This document shows positions 17,819 through 26,915 of a stretch of 56,004 bases of DNA, piece by piece. How positions within the stretch are numbered: position 1 is the stretch's first letter; every line of letters begins with the position of its first letter. The DNA is taken from the NCBI RefSeq assembly GCF_944393015.1, contig NZ_CALXYQ010000016.1:1-56004 (forward strand). Reading direction: 5' to 3'. A program made the translations under genes and the position numbers. The DNA comes from an uncultured Brachyspira sp. GTDB taxonomy: Bacteria; Spirochaetota; Brachyspiria; Brachyspirales; Brachyspiraceae. Below the pieces are notes generated by a model, which was given only the letters and a program-made list of their open reading frames with translations, was not told the DNA's origin and did not search any database.

Positions 17819-19513
17819 TTATTTTCTGTTAGCAGAATATCCATACGAAGAACCTGAACCAGGTGTTAATATTGTTCCATAACTTCCGCTTACTTTTATA
17901 GTGCCATCATTATTACCCTCTAGAACAACCCATCCATGTCTAATATCACCAGCAGTACCCCATGTACCTTCTGGAACTCCATAAACAGCCCTGTAATTAT
18001 TATTTGCATCATTATCAAATCTGCTTAATGTATATGTAAATGATTTACTTCTCCATTTATATTCAAACCATTCCCAATATTCCTCTTCATAAGTCAAAGT
18101 AAATTCAGTTCCATCAGAATTAAATTGATAAACTATATTTCTAGTAGAGCTATCTCCAGTTCCTTCAAATCTAGCACCAATAACTCTATCTGTAAATATA
18201 GGTCCATGATCTTCAAAGTCTGGATCTAATGAAGTACCATCAAAAGATATGCTATCTTTATTATTTACTCTTACCAATGACACTATAACAGTATCTGAAG
18301 GATTAGCAGTATTTTCATATATAGCCTTATACTTAGAAGTAATAGTTTTTACTTTATATGTTTTTTCTTCTCTAGCACTGGCATTATTATATGTTTCTAC
18401 TACAACTTTTATATTAGGAGCTTCTCCATTTCCACCTGAAGCTGTTTCAAATGTATAAGAATATGATTTAAGACTAAGACTGCCATAATTTCCTGATTTC
18501 CATAAATTCAAATCTATTGCTGAAGTTCCATCAACCATATATCCTGAATAATCACGATACTTAAATTCTGGATAATTAGATTTAATAGTATTTATATTAT
18601 CTTTAAAAGTTTTTTGATCTTCTTCAGGAGCAGGTTCTGTAGACGATGCATTTAAAGGTCTATAAGGAGAGTAACCCTGTCCTGTAGGAGTAGGCTGTGC
18701 CATTTTATCAAAATTATGATCTTTAGGCATATAAGAAGTAGGAGCATCAACAAACTCTGTTTTATAATGTTCATACAAAATAACAGATCCATTTTCTGTA
18801 ACATATCCTATAGGATCATATTCATAAAATGCTTTTTTATCTCCATGTTTTTCAACAGCCTCAAATGAAACTGGTACATCTTGTCTCATAACATTTTTAG
18901 TACCGGTAATAGCTCCGAAGGCAAATATAAATTTAGAATATGTATCAACTGCTATTAAATATTGTTTTAATGGAGCTACAGAAGCTTCACCATTTATAGA
19001 ATAGAAATTGAATCTATCCATCCTTCCTGGTAAATATCCTAAACTGCTGTAGAGAGGATTATTTCCAGGATACTTATATACTTTTAAGCTAGTAATACTA
19101 ACTGTCAAAATTCCACTAACAACATAATTCTCACCATCTTTTCCATTATAGTATTCTGCTGTTATATTATTCCAGTCAGCACCTCCTGGAATCCAGCTTC
19201 TAGAATTATCATTAAAGAAATTGTATATAGGAAGCTTATCCCCCTGAAAACTTGCTTTAAACAACCAATTTTTAAATTTATCAGCAGGAAACTGATAATT
19301 AGGATCATTATAATCTTCAGGAAGTTTAAAAGGATCTTCATCGGCAGGTACTTCATCTGGAAGTTTTTCAGGACCTGTATCTGGGGCAGAACCTGATGAA
19401 GAAGAACTGCTTGATCTATTATAATAATATCTAGGATTAAAGAAATGTCCTCCGCAAGAAGTTAAAAATAATGCTGTGATTGAAAAATAAATAATAAATA
19501 GTAGTTTTTTCAT
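17819..19513 (-). CDS. Lipoprotein of the FxPRYYY family
   Basis: 564 residues. The lipobox FLTSC is followed by GGHFFNPRYYYN, a run of serines and a Pro/Asp/Glu-rich linker. It then shares blocks with the adjacent 19594-21312 protein over its whole length: LPGRMDRFNFYSI, QYLIAVDTYSKFIFAFG, FYEYDPIGYV, LYEHYKTEFV.APTSYMP, and near the end DRVI.ARFE and NIVYQFN.DGT.FTLTYE. The repeated beta-type segments near the C-terminus (DGTEFTLTYEEEYWEW) suggest an extracellular beta-sandwich. Function is unknown. It is a tandem duplicate of the next gene, with a terminator between them. Confidence 0.82.
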   Translation of the reverse strand: MKKLLFIIYFSITALFLTSCGGHFFNPRYYYNRSSSSSSSGSAPDTGPEKLPDEVPADEDPFKLPEDYNDPNYQFPADKFKNWLFKASFQGDKLPIYNFFNDNSRSWIPGGADWNNITAEYYNGKDGENYVVSGILTVSITSLKVYKYPGNNPLYSSLGYLPGRMDRFNFYSINGEASVAPLKQYLIAVDTYSKFIFAFGAITGTKNVMRQDVPVSFEAVEKHGDKKAFYEYDPIGYVTENGSVILYEHYKTEFVDAPTSYMPKDHNFDKMAQPTPTGQGYSPYRPLNASSTEPAPEEDQKTFKDNINTIKSNYPEFKYRDYSGYMVDGTSAIDLNLWKSGNYGSLSLKSYSYTFETASGGNGEAPNIKVVVETYNNASAREEKTYKVKTITSKYKAIYENTANPSDTVIVSLVRVNNKDSISFDGTSLDPDFEDHGPIFTDRVIGARFEGTGDSSTRNIVYQFNSDGTEFTLTYEEEYWEWFEYKWRSKSFTYTLSRFDNDANNNYRAVYGVPEGTWGTAGDIRHGWVVLEGNNDGTIKVSGSYGTILTPGSGSSYGYSANRK

Positions 19514-19543
19514 AAAATCTCCTATAAAATAAAAATATAAACC

Positions 19544-19572
19544 AAACAGGTAATTTTAATAATTACCTGTTT
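19544..19572 (-). terminator. Terminator between the two tandem FxPRYYY lipoprotein genes
   Basis: A perfect 12-bp stem (19544-19555 with 19561-19572) and a 5-base loop. The minus-strand side has an interrupted T-tract, so some readthrough into the second gene is likely. The plus strand also has a run of T after it. Confidence 0.65.
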
Positions 19573-19593
19573 GATTTTTTATTAATTATTAAT

Positions 19594-21312
19594 CTATTTA
19601 CTTACTCTATTACCCATCATCTCAAGACCAAGATTACTTGTAGGTGAATCAGTAGCTAAATCTAATGAATGCAAAGTCATACTAGAGCGTACAACTGTTC
19701 CTATTTCATTAGGTCCAGGGTTTGAAGTTCCTTCTCCATTTCTTAATACAATTCTTAAATACTTTCCTCCTAATCCTCCTTTATCACTTTCATACTTAGC
19801 TGTCCAATGTTTATCAGCATCAGAATCAAAACGAGCCAATTTGTTAACATATGTATAATGCTCACCATCATAATCATATTCTAATGTAAATGAAGTACCA
19901 TCTTCATTGAACTGATATACTATATTTTTAACAGTTCCGCCAACTATAGTTCCAATAACACCTGGAATATAAGTATTACCTGCTGGTAAATATTTACTAT
20001 CATATTCAAATCTTGCATTTCTTATTCTATCAACAAATATTGGTCCATAATCTTGGAAATTAGGATCTAACAACTTACCGCTTACAGATATAGTTTTTGA
20101 TGAATCTGTTTCCTGTATAGTAACAGATAAAGATTCTCCGCTGCTGTTTGTATATGAAGCTTTATTAGTAGCTGTAATTTTATCCATATTATATTCTTTT
20201 GTAGTAACTTGCTTTGTATCAAAATCAGTTTCTTTTATAATAAGTTTATTACCAGAATCTGTTATTGTGTAAGTATATAATATAAGACTCTTACCTGCAT
20301 ATCCTGATGATTTCCAATTTTCTAAATCAATCTGTTTTTTAGTACCAGGAGCTGTAGAATCATATCCGCTATAATCACGCCAATTAAAGTCTTTAGATAC
20401 CAAAGAAGCTACATTATCATAGAATGTTTTTTTATCTTCTTCACTAGCCTCTCCGTCTAAGATAATCAAATATGGAGATCTTCCAGGCTTTGATTTATCA
20501 AGCTGAGCTATAGTATCAAATCCATGCTGTGAAGGCATATAAGAAGTAGGAGTTTTAACAAACTCAGTTTCATAATGTTCATATAAAACAACTTTACCTG
20601 TACTCTCAACATATCCTATTGGGTCATACTCATAAAAAGCTATTTTTTGTCCATATCTTTCTATAGCATCAAAATCAGTAGGGTAAACATTTCCAAATAA
20701 ATCATCTGTTTTTGTAATTTTTCCATAAGCAAATATCAACTTAGAATATGTATCAACAGCTATTAAATACTGCTGTAAAGTTATGCTTGCTTTACCATCT
20801 ATAGAATAGAAACGGAATCTATCCATTCTTCCTGGTAAATATCCGCTGCTTCCATAAAGAGGATTTTCTCCATTATATTTATATATAGTTAAAGGGCTTA
20901 TATCTAAAGTTACAACTATAGGAGCATCATAAACTTTATTTTCTCCTTTATTAGGAATATAATAATCAGCCATATTTCCTTTCCAATCTGATTTACTTGA
21001 TATCCAATTCTTACCATCAGGCTCTTTAAAATTATATATAGGAAGTTTATCGCCTCTGAAGCTAGCTTGGAATAACCAGCTGTCAAATTTATTTCCATCA
21101 TATCCTCCATAACCTGGATTATTCCAATCCCCTTTTTCAAAAGGATCATCAACTCCTTCAGGCAATTCTTCAGGCGGAGCTGGAGGTTCAGGATTACTTC
21201 CGCTAGAAGAACTTGAACTTTTATTGTAATAATATCTAGGATTAAAAAAGTGATTTCCGCAAGATAATGCAAAAATAGATATTAATATTAACAAAAGATA
21301 TATTTTTCTCAT
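19594..21312 (-). CDS. Lipoprotein of the FxPRYYY family
   Basis: 572 residues. A lipobox-like FALSC is followed by GNHFFNPRYYYNKSSSSSSG and a proline-rich linker. It is the closest paralogue of the downstream 564-residue lipoprotein, with the shared blocks YLPGRMDRFRFYSI, YLIAVDTYSKLIFAYG and FYEYDPIGYV. KPGRSPYL matches the copy at 2.5 kb. No enzymatic motif is seen. It starts 35 bases after the stop of the barrel-like protein gene, so the two are probably one transcript and may form a surface complex. Confidence 0.82.
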   Translation of the reverse strand: MRKIYLLLILISIFALSCGNHFFNPRYYYNKSSSSSSGSNPEPPAPPEELPEGVDDPFEKGDWNNPGYGGYDGNKFDSWLFQASFRGDKLPIYNFKEPDGKNWISSKSDWKGNMADYYIPNKGENKVYDAPIVVTLDISPLTIYKYNGENPLYGSSGYLPGRMDRFRFYSIDGKASITLQQYLIAVDTYSKLIFAYGKITKTDDLFGNVYPTDFDAIERYGQKIAFYEYDPIGYVESTGKVVLYEHYETEFVKTPTSYMPSQHGFDTIAQLDKSKPGRSPYLIILDGEASEEDKKTFYDNVASLVSKDFNWRDYSGYDSTAPGTKKQIDLENWKSSGYAGKSLILYTYTITDSGNKLIIKETDFDTKQVTTKEYNMDKITATNKASYTNSSGESLSVTIQETDSSKTISVSGKLLDPNFQDYGPIFVDRIRNARFEYDSKYLPAGNTYIPGVIGTIVGGTVKNIVYQFNEDGTSFTLEYDYDGEHYTYVNKLARFDSDADKHWTAKYESDKGGLGGKYLRIVLRNGEGTSNPGPNEIGTVVRSSMTLHSLDLATDSPTSNLGLEMMGNRVSK

Positions 21313-21347
21313 ATGTGTTTCTCCAATCGTACTATATCAATAATGAA

Positions 21348-22178
21348 TTATCCTTTAAAAGCCAATCCTACTGTTATACCAAAATCTAATGAATTAATAT
21401 AATATGATTTTAATGGAGTATCAGTTGTAAATTCAGGTCTTATTAATTTTAACTGCTCCAATAAGCTAGGAGGCATAGTTATATATCCAGGAGAATATAC
21501 ATTAAATCTTGTATAAGCACCCAATATTACTTCTACTCTATCATTAATAGGCTGATTATATTCTATCATAAATTTAAGACTGAACATTACAGGATTCATA
21601 TTTTTGATCATAAAATCATTTACTATTATCTCCCCTATTTCAGGAAAACCAGGCATCTCCTGATCTGCATATGCTAAATATTCAGGAGATAAATCAGCTA
21701 TTAATTTTCCTCCTATATGTAAACCTAATGCTAATCTGCTATTTAAGAAATAAGCCTTAGTTCCAACTCCAAAACTTATTACAGGAGCATAAGAAACATT
21801 TATATAGAAGTTAACTGTTTGAGGACCGCTTCCATCTCCTAAATCAATAGTATTTCCTGCAACCTGTCCTGCAAATCCATTTCCAACACCTAAAGAAACA
21901 AATACACTCATACCGCTAAATTTAGAAGGGTCCATTCCATTAAACCATTTTTCAGATCCGAATAAGTAACCAAGTTCAGCCTCACCATCCATAGTGTATC
22001 CAACACCGCCTTTCATATATGCAGCACCTATTTTATCCAAATCAGATGAGTTTATAGAAGGTAATGTTGCTGTACCATTAAAGTTTGCTTTTAATGCCCA
22101 AATAAAACCTTCATCAAAACCATAAGCCGCCGAAAAGCTAGCTAATAACAAAATGTTAATAAATATCTTTTTCATCAT
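21348..22178 (-). CDS. Putative outer-membrane beta-barrel protein
   Basis: 276 residues with a cleavable signal peptide (start MMKKIF, cleavage near AAYG-F). The mature part alternates short aromatic/glycine strands (SVFVSLGVGNGF, VISFGVGTKAYF, MFSLKFMIEY, FGITVGLAFKG), a pattern of outer-membrane barrels. There is no lipobox cysteine. The role is unknown. It heads a probable two-gene unit with the FxPRYYY lipoprotein downstream. Confidence 0.65.
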   Translation of the reverse strand: MMKKIFINILLLASFSAAYGFDEGFIWALKANFNGTATLPSINSSDLDKIGAAYMKGGVGYTMDGEAELGYLFGSEKWFNGMDPSKFSGMSVFVSLGVGNGFAGQVAGNTIDLGDGSGPQTVNFYINVSYAPVISFGVGTKAYFLNSRLALGLHIGGKLIADLSPEYLAYADQEMPGFPEIGEIIVNDFMIKNMNPVMFSLKFMIEYNQPINDRVEVILGAYTRFNVYSPGYITMPPSLLEQLKLIRPEFTTDTPLKSYYINSLDFGITVGLAFKG

Positions 22179-22436
22179 AAATTAATTTTCTCCCACTAAT
22201 AAAAATCGACATATTAATTAAAATGTTTATATAAATTGTACTATCTTTTTGACATAAGTAAATACTGTTTTTCTCTTGTTTTTACAAAAAATTTACTATT
22301 ATGTTTTCTTACTTAAAAAAAACACTACATATCAAACATATTTATTAGACATTTAATAATTTTTGTATTATTTTTTGTAGACATTTTCTATATAATGTTG
22401 ATTTTTACATAGTTAATTTATACTATTTTATTAAAT

Positions 22437-23405
22437 TTAGTTTTTAATAGTATCTTTATAGTATTTAATTGTTTTGTATGGAGGCTTTAATTGAAAATTT
22501 ATTATGTTACTATACCAGTTAACATAATCAAATCTATCAACTTCTGACATTATTGAATGTTTTTCATCGGAATGTATATCATATTTAGCAAACATCATTG
22601 CTATAGTCTGTACAATATAGTAAGAAAATATATTCTTTAATTCTTCATTGTTTAATCCGGCAGTTAAAAATTGATATGTGCTTATTATAGAAATTGATTT
22701 GCATGGTTTTATATTATTATTTTCGCATACTATTCTATCTACAAATCCGCCATCAGCAATAGATTTAGCACTCATACCTCTATAATTTGAAGTTAATGGC
22801 ATGTTTACTATTACTATAGAACTATCTCTAAATTCATTAGCAACTATTCTCCAATATAGAGATGTAAATATAAATAATCTTTTTCCATCTAGAAGTTCAT
22901 TTCTGCCTTTTACAGGACTATTCCAAATATTAAGTATACTTTGCTCATAAGATGGAGTTATATTTTCTGCTATAATTTTTAAAGGAGTTCCATATTCATA
23001 TCCAAATAATTTTTTTATATTTGCACTAGTTTCATTAGAAAGCGAATATAATATATCTTTCTCTAATTGATTATAATCTATATTTTTTATATCTATAAAA
23101 TCTCTTTTAAATATATCTGAATTTTCTATTATGACTTTTCTATTGTCTGAATAAAATTTATTAACATCTACACCATTTTTAAGATTGTACTTTATTTTGT
23201 AGCCTAAGATATCATAAGTGAGTTTTGATAAATCATCATCAAAAATATCGAGAAAATCTCCAGGAGTAAAACCAACAATATTATCATCTTCTATATAAGT
23301 AATATTAACATCATATATTTTATCTTTATTAAGAGGCTCATTACTTTTCTGACATGATACAAAAAATATCAAAGACAAAAATATTATATTACTCAGGTAT
23401 TTCAC
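22437..23405 (-). CDS. Hypothetical lipoprotein at the end of the lpt cluster
   Basis: 322 residues. The leader ends at FFVSC. The mature protein is rich in Asn, Ile and Lys with no motif I recognise. It overlaps the lptA-like gene by 17 bases, so its translation is tied to the Lpt genes. That suggests, but does not prove, a role in envelope lipid transport. The 258 bases between its stop and the next gene (22179-22436) are very AT-rich and hold no hairpin or clear promoter that I can support. Confidence 0.7.
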   Translation of the reverse strand: MKYLSNIIFLSLIFFVSCQKSNEPLNKDKIYDVNITYIEDDNIVGFTPGDFLDIFDDDLSKLTYDILGYKIKYNLKNGVDVNKFYSDNRKVIIENSDIFKRDFIDIKNIDYNQLEKDILYSLSNETSANIKKLFGYEYGTPLKIIAENITPSYEQSILNIWNSPVKGRNELLDGKRLFIFTSLYWRIVANEFRDSSIVIVNMPLTSNYRGMSAKSIADGGFVDRIVCENNNIKPCKSISIISTYQFLTAGLNNEELKNIFSYYIVQTIAMMFAKYDIHSDEKHSIMSEVDRFDYVNWYSNIINFQLKPPYKTIKYYKDTIKN

Positions 23406-24729
23406 CGCTTACACCCATAGCTTCAACTTTTTCAGTATCTATATAATATTTTATTTCCCTAGCTCTTACAACACTCTCTTTCTGCTTCAAATAAGGACTT
23501 TCACCCCAAAGTCTTAGATATTTCTGCTTATCAAAATAAGTGGCCCAAGCACTTTGTGAGTTCATATCTTTGCCTTCTACATGTACATTACCATTAGCAC
23601 GAAGTTTTTCTTCATCATTAAACATCTGCATAGTTACAGAGGTAATCTTAATACTTCTATCTTCTACATAAGCCTTAGGACTGCCGCTTACTGTAGCTAC
23701 TTTAGTATCCGGATCAAGATGCAGTAAATCTCCTTCTAATGATAAACTTTCATCATAATCTATCATAACAACATCATTGTGGAATATAACATCTTTAAAC
23801 TTTTCATCTTTTTTATATTCTATCCATTCACCAAAAGCTATAATTCCCCTGTCAGGCATTCTAACAGAAGGATCCTGATACATATAAATATGTTCATTAT
23901 CTATTTCATATTCTATGTATCCGCCTTTAAGTATCATATTCTCTTCATAGAAATAGGCTGTAACATTTCCATAAGCATATAAAGTACGAGTATTATTATC
24001 CTTTCCGCCATATTCATTCAAAAACAATCTATCTGCAACTACTATATTATAATTGCTTACATTATCTTTCTTTTTATTTGTTTCAGAAGAGTTTATATAA
24101 TTATTAGTTTGAAGTACATATATTTTTCCTCTTCCCATAACATTAGCAGTAGCTGTTTTAGCATTATACTCTAATATTTCACCTTCTAATCTATCAGCAC
24201 CTTGATAAAGTCTAGGGTTTCCTGTAAGATATGCTGTCTCTTTATCCATATCATAGATCAAATTATCAGCATAACCATCTGTTTTTCTTTTGCTTTCAGT
24301 ATCAACATGTGTTAAATGTACATTACTTATAGCCTTAGCTATTGGAGTATTGAAATCTCTTTCCATAAATGAACTTCTTATAGTCATATTATTAGTAGGA
24401 GACCTTAAAACAGGTTTGTTTTTTACATAAGCATATCTAGTTTTACCATTATAGCTTGCATATCCGCCTGATATTGTAGAACCATTAGTTTTACTTAATA
24501 GTCTAACCCCTCCGCTAAATGTAGCCAATTCTGTTTCCTGATAGAATGTCATAACATGGCTTGTAATTACAGCAGATGAATCCTCCATCTTGGAATTACC
24601 TGTATATTGAAAAACTTTTGTTTTATTATTGTAAGTAAATTTATCAGCACTTCTTCTAGATTGAGCAAGTAAAGACAATGCCAATATGAACAATATTATT
24701 ATAACAAAAATTTTATTGATCTTCAGCAA
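23389..24729 (-). CDS. lptA: LptA/OstA-like periplasmic lipid-transport protein
   Basis: 446 residues with an N-terminal signal or anchor segment (IIILFILALSLLAQS). The rest is repeating beta-jellyroll OstA segments: FTYNNKTKVFQYTGNSKMEDS, LTGNPRLYQGADRLEGEI, TRTLYAYGNVTAYFYEENM, GDLLHLDPDTKVATVSG, LRANGNVHVEGKDMNS. It is about twice the usual LptA length and resembles the extended OstA-like proteins of other phyla. It would bridge lipo-oligosaccharide from the inner to the outer membrane. It overlaps lptC by 17 bases. No lptB lies next to it. Confidence 0.8.
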   Translation of the reverse strand: MLKINKIFVIIILFILALSLLAQSRRSADKFTYNNKTKVFQYTGNSKMEDSSAVITSHVMTFYQETELATFSGGVRLLSKTNGSTISGGYASYNGKTRYAYVKNKPVLRSPTNNMTIRSSFMERDFNTPIAKAISNVHLTHVDTESKRKTDGYADNLIYDMDKETAYLTGNPRLYQGADRLEGEILEYNAKTATANVMGRGKIYVLQTNNYINSSETNKKKDNVSNYNIVVADRLFLNEYGGKDNNTRTLYAYGNVTAYFYEENMILKGGYIEYEIDNEHIYMYQDPSVRMPDRGIIAFGEWIEYKKDEKFKDVIFHNDVVMIDYDESLSLEGDLLHLDPDTKVATVSGSPKAYVEDRSIKITSVTMQMFNDEEKLRANGNVHVEGKDMNSQSAWATYFDKQKYLRLWGESPYLKQKESVVRAREIKYYIDTEKVEAMGVSGEIPE

Positions 24730-25276
24730 CTGGAACTCCTATAGCATCACCTTCATCAGTTTCATTATATACTGTAATATGTTCTAATCCCATATCACCT
24801 TCCATACTGCTTCCTGTAAGCCAGCTTCCATCTTCCTGTTCTACACGAATTGGTACAGGGCTTTTAAATTGCTGTTTTTCATTATCCCATTGTAAATATT
24901 CAGTATAAAGTTTAGTATTATTTGATGCTTTAACAATAACATTTGTATATATTTGAGTAAATAATGTTTCCTGATTTATAGTTATAAATTCTCCTGATAC
25001 ACTGGCAGCTATAGTATTATTAGAATCATAAGTATAAGTTCTGCTTTCATAGAGTTCAACTAATTTCTGTTTATTATAAAATTTAGCATTAGTTGCAAAA
25101 GAATCTAACTGTTTAAAATTAGTGTCATAACTTTCTCTTCTAAAGCCATAAAATTCCATTTCTGGCGGAGGTACAAAATCATCAGCCTGATTAAATTCTT
25201 TTCCGATATCATTAAAATTAGTGCAGGAAACACATAGCAGTAAAAATAGAATATTAAAACTTACTAATAATTTCAT
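24713..25276 (-). CDS. lptC: LptC-like lipoprotein
   Basis: 187 residues. The leader ends in a lipobox (LLCVSC), so this LptC would be lipid-anchored, not membrane-spanning as in E. coli. The core matches LptC/DUF1239: MEFYGFRRES early, then LYTEYLQWDNEKQQF, then GSSMEGDMGLEHI, the most typical LptC segment. AAGGG lies 8 bases before ATG. It overlaps kdsC by 23 bases and lptA by 17. Confidence 0.82.
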   Translation of the reverse strand: MKLLVSFNILFLLLCVSCTNFNDIGKEFNQADDFVPPPEMEFYGFRRESYDTNFKQLDSFATNAKFYNKQKLVELYESRTYTYDSNNTIAASVSGEFITINQETLFTQIYTNVIVKASNNTKLYTEYLQWDNEKQQFKSPVPIRVEQEDGSWLTGSSMEGDMGLEHITVYNETDEGDAIGVPVAEDQ

Positions 25277-25805
25277 TATAAATACCCTTAGATTTAAGTA
25301 TCATATCTATTACTACCCTAACAGCACCATATCCGCCTCTTTTATGTATTACAACATCTGCAGCTTTCAAAGCTTCATAATGGGCATCTTTAGGAGAAAA
25401 AGATATTCCTGCATATTTCATAACACTTAAATCTATTAAATCGTCTCCGATATAAGCTATCTCTTCCTTTTTTAAACCATATTTTTCCATTAAAGTTAAA
25501 ATAACAGGCATTTTATTTTCATGACCAAGTATCAAATCTTCAAAACCATGTTTTCTAAATTTATCGAATCTTGTTTTTATAGCATTAGAATTACTTCCTG
25601 AAATAACAGCAACTTTTATACCAGCTTTTAATGCTAAAACCACTCCCATACCATCTTGAGTATTAAAAAACTTACTTTCAACACCATTATCATCAAATAT
25701 CAATCTGCCGTCAGTCATAACTCCATCTATATCGGATACCAAAAGCTTAACTTTTTTTAGCTTATTTTTATTTAATAGATATGAAATATAATCTTTGATA
25801 TTCAT
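25254..25805 (-). CDS. kdsC: KdsC-like HAD phosphatase
   Basis: 183 residues, HAD superfamily C0-type (capless). Motif I is DIDGVMTDG at about 24-32, motif II AVISGSNS, motif III a lysine in GHENK, and motif IV YIGDDLIDL. The typical end HKRGGYGAVR is present. KdsC removes phosphate from Kdo-8-phosphate; related YrbI-type enzymes act on other 8-phosphate sugar acids. The gene order kdsC-lptC-lptA supports an LPS/LOS role. It starts 39 bases after the tRNA-Arg gene, with no room for a separate full promoter and leader. Confidence 0.82.
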   Translation of the reverse strand: MNIKDYISYLLNKNKLKKVKLLVSDIDGVMTDGRLIFDDNGVESKFFNTQDGMGVVLALKAGIKVAVISGSNSNAIKTRFDKFRKHGFEDLILGHENKMPVILTLMEKYGLKKEEIAYIGDDLIDLSVMKYAGISFSPKDAHYEALKAADVVIHKRGGYGAVRVVIDMILKSKGIYNEIISKF

Positions 25806-25844
25806 TTTAAGAAACTTTTATTAAGATATTAGGACAAAACATTT

Positions 25845-25917
25845 TGGGGCTTACAGGACTCGAACCTGCCCACCCGGTTTAGGAAACCAGTGCTCTATCC
25901 TGATGAGCTAAAGCCCC
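25845..25917 (-). tRNA. tRNA-Arg (anticodon CCT)
   Basis: A full cloverleaf on the minus strand. Acceptor GGGGCTT pairs with AAGCCCC; D arm GCTC/GAGC; anticodon stem CTGGT/ACCGG around loop TTCCTAA (anticodon CCT); T arm GCAGG-TTCGAGT-CCTGT. CCA is not encoded. It reads AGG codons. Confidence 0.95.
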
Positions 25918-25950
25918 TTATAATAAAGAAGCTATCAAGTTTTACAAAAT

Positions 25951-26033
25951 CGGAGAGTGTGGGACTCGAACCCACATGGGTGTTAGCCCGGCGGTTTTCA
26001 AGACCGCTGCTCTACCAATTGAACGAACTCTCC
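25951..26033 (-). tRNA. tRNA-Ser (anticodon TGA)
   Basis: A class II tRNA on the minus strand. Acceptor GGAGAGT pairs with ACTCTCC; D arm GTTC/GAGC; anticodon stem GCGGT/ACCGC around CTTGAAA (anticodon TGA); long variable arm; T arm GTGGG-TTCGAGT-CCCAC; discriminator G, as expected for serine. CCA is not encoded. Confidence 0.95.
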
Positions 26034-26096
26034 AAACAAATATAAAAAGCATTATAACATATATAAAATTTATTTCAAGTTTTTTTTTACTTAAAT

Positions 26097-26849
26097 TTAA
26101 AATTCATCTTTAAAAAAGGCTCTTCTGAAATAAAGTCCATGTGCCGGTGCTGTTACAAATGCCCTTGCTCTGTCTTCGCTTTTCAATATATCTTCTATAA
26201 AATTAATAGGCATTTTTTTCTTCTGTCCCTCTACTAAAGTACCTACTATTATTCTAACCATATTATGTAAAAAAGCATTGCCTCTAATTATAAAATATAT
26301 AGTATCTCCTTTTCTTATAGCCTTAACTCTCTCCAAATACCTAAATTTAGAATCATTCTCATCTTCTGTAGAACAAAATGAAGTAAAATTATGCTCACCT
26401 ATTAAATACTTAGCATATTCATTAATTAATTTTTCATCTATAATATTTTTTCTATAAAACCATGCATATCTTTCATAAAAAGGAAAAGATGTACTGCTAT
26501 TATGAACTATATACAAATACTCTCTAAAAGTAGCGGAGGCTCTTGCATTAAAACTATCAGGCATCTCTTCAGCTTTTATTATTCTTAAATCTCTATCTAA
26601 ATAAGAATTCAAAGCTATATGAACCTTATGTATTGGAACAAGCATTTTAGGAACTCTGAAATTAGCAACCTGGCCCAAAGCATGAACTCCAGCATCCGTT
26701 CTTCCGCAGCCGTATATAGTAATCTTTTCTCCATATACTTTCTGAACAGCTTTATATATCTCACCCTGAACCGTTCTTAAATTAGGCTGTATCTGCCAAC
26801 CATAGAAATCTGTACCGTCATATTGTATTGTTATCTTTATATTATTCAT
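26097..26849 (-). CDS. truA: tRNA pseudouridine(38-40) synthase TruA
   Basis: 250 residues. It has the TruA opening IQYDGTDFYGWQIQPNLRTVQGEI and the catalytic aspartate in GCGRTDAGVHALGQV (about residues 46-60). The conserved FLHNMVRIIVGTL motif lies near the C-terminus. It modifies U38-U40 in the anticodon arm of several tRNAs. It lies directly upstream of tRNA-Ser and tRNA-Arg on the same strand. Confidence 0.96.
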   Translation of the reverse strand: MNNIKITIQYDGTDFYGWQIQPNLRTVQGEIYKAVQKVYGEKITIYGCGRTDAGVHALGQVANFRVPKMLVPIHKVHIALNSYLDRDLRIIKAEEMPDSFNARASATFREYLYIVHNSSTSFPFYERYAWFYRKNIIDEKLINEYAKYLIGEHNFTSFCSTEDENDSKFRYLERVKAIRKGDTIYFIIRGNAFLHNMVRIIVGTLVEGQKKKMPINFIEDILKSEDRARAFVTAPAHGLYFRRAFFKDEF

Positions 26850-26861
26850 AAATTAAAAAAT

Positions 26862-26893
26862 AAAAGCCCATATAAATAATTATACAGGCTTTT
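26862..26893 (-). terminator. Terminator of the TrpX-type binding protein gene
   Basis: On the minus strand, a stem AAAAGCC (26887-26893) / GGCTTTT (26862-26868) with an 18-base, partly pairable loop is followed by a T-rich run. It separates this gene from truA. Confidence 0.65.
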
Positions 26894-26915
26894 GTATAGT
26901 CATAAATTATAGTTA

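Noticed and set aside
26097-26900. Integration site at the tRNA genes
   Set aside because: No integrase, no repeated tRNA 3' end and no foreign composition beside them.
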